Below, one piece after another: positions 5,011 through 6,595 of a DNA stretch of 6,595 nucleotides. Positions within the stretch are counted from its first letter, which is position 1, and each line of letters starts with the position of its first letter. The DNA lies in the NCBI GenBank assembly GCA_002408105.1, contig DHQM01000221.1, forward strand, positions 1-6,595, given 5' to 3'. The notes below the pieces were generated by a model. The model was given only the letters and a program-made list of their open reading frames with translations. It had not been told where the DNA came from and searched no databases. The translations under genes and the position numbers were made by a program. Origin of the DNA: Gammaproteobacteria bacterium UBA5338. Its GTDB lineage: Bacteria > Pseudomonadota > Gammaproteobacteria > Pseudomonadales > UBA5862.

Positions 5011-6201
5011 TCATTGCTCCAAGGGGGCGTGCGGGCCAAACAGCTCATAATGCAGCCGCTCCTCCGCAAAGCCCAGAGAACGAAGCATGTCATGCACAGC
5101 TCCCATGAATGGCTTGGGGCCGCAAAAGTACACGTCCGCATCGGACTGGCTCATCCAGCTGCCAAGCACCTCAGACGTGAGCCGGCCTTGGTGGTCGGCC
5201 TGTCCACCCTGTTCGTAGGCGACCTTGTAGTCAAACCCGTGAAGGCCCTGCAACGCCTGAAGGGTGTCTGCAAACAGGTGGTGGTGTTGGTCGCGACAAC
5301 ACTGAATGAACGTGATTTGTGACGCCCTGTCGGGCACCTGCAATTGCGACAGCAGCATGCTCAGCAGCGGCGTGATGCCGACCCCTGCAGCAATGAATAC
5401 CAGGTCTTTGTCGGTCTGCTCGATCACAAAGTCACCCACTGGAGGCTGCGCCCACACCAAATCACCTTCTTGACTCGCGTGCAGCGCATTGGACACAGTG
5501 CCAGGATGTGCGGCGTTCATGGCCTCTGACTTTACAGTGATCCGGTAGTGGTCCTTGCTCGGCGAATCGGACAACGAGTATTGGCGAATTTCCTCATACT
5601 CGCTCACCAGCCCGTCCACCTTGATGCCGATGTACTGTCCCGCCTCGAACGGCGCAAGTGACCCGCCGTCTTGTGGCTGCAGATAAAACGATTTCACCCC
5701 TTCAGCCTCCTGGACAATGCGTCGAAAAACGAAGGCGCGAAAACCGCGCCAGCCGCCGGTCTTCGCTGCATTGTCTGCGTAGATCTGTTCCTCGGCCCCG
5801 ATCAACACCTCCGCCAGTTGCTGATAGGCCTCTGCCCAGGCGGTGATCACCTCGTGATCCGGAGCAAGCCCAAGGTGCTCACCGACCGCTTCTAAAAGAT
5901 ACTGTCCCACGATCGGGTACTGATCCGGAGCCACTGCCAGGCTCGCGTGCTTATGGGCGATGCGCTTGACCAACGGGCCCAGTTCATCCAGCCGGTCAAT
6001 GTGCTTGGCGTAGTTGAACACCGAATCCGCCAGCGCGCGGGGCTGATCCCCCTGGGCCTGGTGGGCCATGTTGAAGACATTCTTAAGTTCAGGGTGGGCG
6101 TTGAACAGCTTGCGGTAGAACAACCGCGTGATCGCCTCACCTTCCTGGGCAAGGATCGGGGCGGTGCCTTTGACGGTGTCGAGGGTATGGGCGCTCAACA
6201 T
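5011..6201 (-). CDS. hmp: Flavohaemoglobin (nitric oxide dioxygenase)
   Basis: This cytoplasmic enzyme converts NO plus O2 to nitrate using NAD(P)H, and reduces NO to N2O slowly without oxygen. The globin domain (about 1-140) has distal Tyr29 and Gln53, proximal His85 and Tyr95. The FAD domain (about 150-260) has RQYSL at 206-210. The NAD domain (about 265-396) has AAGVGITP (271-278), YFCGP (358-362) and a C-terminal YELFGP (385-390). Numbering matches E. coli Hmp, and the 396-aa length is identical. The frame extends to a TTG at 6225, but the ATG at 6201 has GAGGAG 7 nt upstream and gives the conserved MLSAHTLDTVK N-terminus. It is the first gene of a probable hmp-nsrR-nnrS operon, with a candidate NsrR operator in its promoter. 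Confidence 0.97.
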   Translation of the reverse strand: MLSAHTLDTVKGTAPILAQEGEAITRLFYRKLFNAHPELKNVFNMAHQAQGDQPRALADSVFNYAKHIDRLDELGPLVKRIAHKHASLAVAPDQYPIVGQYLLEAVGEHLGLAPDHEVITAWAEAYQQLAEVLIGAEEQIYADNAAKTGGWRGFRAFVFRRIVQEAEGVKSFYLQPQDGGSLAPFEAGQYIGIKVDGLVSEYEEIRQYSLSDSPSKDHYRITVKSEAMNAAHPGTVSNALHASQEGDLVWAQPPVGDFVIEQTDKDLVFIAAGVGITPLLSMLLSQLQVPDRASQITFIQCCRDQHHHLFADTLQALQGLHGFDYKVAYEQGGQADHQGRLTSEVLGSWMSQSDADVYFCGPKPFMGAVHDMLRSLGFAEERLHYELFGPHAPLEQ

Positions 6202-6208
6202 GGGGTTT

Positions 6209-6214
6209 CTCCTC
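6209..6214 (-). promoter_or_regulatory. Ribosome binding site that decides the hmp start
   Basis: GAGGAG on the minus strand ends 7 nt before the ATG at 6201. It lies inside the longer frame that begins at the TTG at 6225, and so rules in favour of the shorter 396-aa protein. Confidence 0.85.
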
Positions 6215-6253
6215 GGTTCATGCAAAACCGGCCGTGGGCAGGCTGGTGGACAC

Positions 6254-6270
6254 GAAGGCGACTTGCCTTC
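6254..6270. other. Stem-loop in the hmp 5' leader
   Basis: GAAGGC (6254-6259) and GCCTTC (6265-6270) form a perfect 6-bp stem around a 5-nt loop. It would fold in the roughly 75-nt untranslated leader of the hmp mRNA, about 40 nt before the ribosome site. No T-run follows it on either strand, so it does not look like a terminator. Its role is unknown; mRNA stabilisation is one option. Confidence 0.4.
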
Positions 6271-6272
6271 TC

Positions 6273-6301
6273 TTAAAGATGCTTTTTAAATACTTCTTTA
6301 A
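6273..6301. promoter_or_regulatory. Candidate NsrR operator in the hmp promoter
   Basis: This is an AT-rich interrupted palindrome centred on 6287, with 11 of 14 base pairs complementary. The left half AAGATG (6276-6281) and right half CTTCTT (6293-6298) flank an A/T core. This matches the known NsrR pattern of two GATG-type half-sites (AAGATG...CATCTT) around ATTT/AAAT, with one change in the right half. It overlaps the predicted -10 box and start point, an ideal place for repression. The match is to a remembered consensus and has not been scored. Confidence 0.72.
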
Positions 6302-6311
6302 AGGCTGTCAA
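6283..6311 (-). promoter_or_regulatory. Probable sigma-70 promoter of hmp-nsrR-nnrS
   Basis: On the minus strand a perfect -35 box TTGACA (6311-6306) is followed after 17 bp by TAAAAA (6288-6283), a weak but acceptable -10. The start point would be near 6276, giving a leader of about 75 nt. The palindromic NsrR-like site covers the spacer and the -10 box. Confidence 0.55.
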
Positions 6312-6414
6312 CGGAACGCTTGGGCGCGGTCACAATAAAAGACCTTTCCATGAATCTGTGTTGTCGCCCTTACCCAGGCATCACAATCGACACCAGAGAT
6401 ACACGGGGCTTGCC

Positions 6415-6420
6415 GGAGGA
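6415..6420 (+). promoter_or_regulatory. Ribosome binding site that sets the DUF454 gene start
   Basis: GGAGGA lies 7 nt before the ATG at 6428. The same frame is open from another ATG at 6350, but that one has no comparable site, so 6428 is preferred. Confidence 0.7.
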
Positions 6421-6427
6421 CCTTTCA

Positions 6428-6595
6428 ATGCGTGCATCGCGCTGGGCCTATCTCACCCTTGCGTATGGTGCGATCACCCTGGCCGCCGTGGGCGTGGCGC
6501 TCCCCGGCCTGCCCACTGTGCCCTTCCTGCTTGTCGCCGCGTGGGCCGCGCCCAAGGGATCCACCCGCTTGGGTGACTGGATGCACAACCACCCA
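6428..6595 (+). CDS. DUF454 (YbaN-like) inner-membrane protein, N-terminal part
   Basis: The first 56 codons are visible and the gene runs off the right edge. The sequence is hydrophobic from about residue 7 to 40. It carries the family's signature turn LPGLPTVPFLLVAAW (25-39), like the LP.LPTTPF.LLAAW of E. coli YbaN, followed by a basic segment, PKGSTRLGDWM. Two closely spaced membrane helices are likely. The function of the DUF454 family is not known to me. It is divergent from hmp across a 226-bp gap that also holds the NsrR-like site, so shared control is possible but not shown; I found no convincing plus-strand promoter. The family call is fairly firm despite truncation. Confidence 0.8.
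   Translation, partial: MRASRWAYLTLAYGAITLAAVGVALPGLPTVPFLLVAAWAAPKGSTRLGDWMHNHP

Noticed and set aside
2554..5851. GGTGATCACC palindrome occurring at both 2554-2563 and 5842-5851
   Set aside because: Both copies encode Val-Ile-Thr in conserved protein motifs of ArsC and Hmp, so coding constraint and codon preference explain them.
1..6595. Mobile element, CRISPR array, tRNA/rRNA or integration-site signals
   Set aside because: I searched by eye for terminal inverted repeats, regularly spaced repeats, tRNA-like cloverleaf sequence and transposase or integrase motifs, and found none.

Overview
The window looks like chromosomal DNA from a GC-rich proteobacterium, probably beta or gamma. I base this on the GC-rich codon choice, a BaeR-type response regulator, a Gram-negative Spy/CpxP-type periplasmic protein, an NsrR/NnrS/Hmp nitric-oxide set and an Acr3-type arsenic operon. 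I cannot name the species. I saw no transposase, integrase, tRNA, rRNA, CRISPR array or clear attachment site. Coding density is high, and genes within operons are joined by 4-nt ATGA/GTGA overlaps.

Layout. Left edge, plus strand: the last codons of a probable sensor kinase (1-24) overlap a complete BaeR-like response regulator (21-713). A short Spy-like periplasmic protein follows (853-1122). The gap between them holds an imperfect 22-bp-period direct repeat that could be a response-regulator site. Next come six genes on the minus strand. Listed in transcription order from the right they are hmp (6201-5011), nsrR (4952-4473), nnrS (4476-3289), arsR (3206-2808), arsC (2811-2281) and acr3 (2284-1208). 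Right edge, plus strand: the first 56 codons of a DUF454/YbaN-family membrane protein (6428-6595), divergent from hmp.

Function. hmp-nsrR-nnrS is a nitrosative-stress unit. NsrR is an Fe-S repressor that senses NO, Hmp converts NO to nitrate, and NnrS is a haem/copper membrane protein tied to NO tolerance. A palindrome resembling the NsrR operator overlaps the predicted hmp promoter, so the unit probably controls itself. arsR-arsC-acr3 is a compact arsenic detoxification operon: repressor, thiol-dependent arsenate reductase and arsenite exporter. Its promoter carries a perfect 14-bp palindrome between good -35 and -10 boxes, and its predicted start point falls on the arsR GTG, which suggests a leaderless message. 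The BaeR-like regulator next to a Spy-like gene recalls the enterobacterial envelope-stress link in which BaeR activates spy.

Every gene belongs to a known family and I see no clearly new system. The points most worth following up are regulatory: the leaderless arsR promoter, the NsrR site in the hmp promoter, the direct repeat before the Spy-like gene, and the tandem arrangement of NO and arsenic modules with no visible terminator between them.
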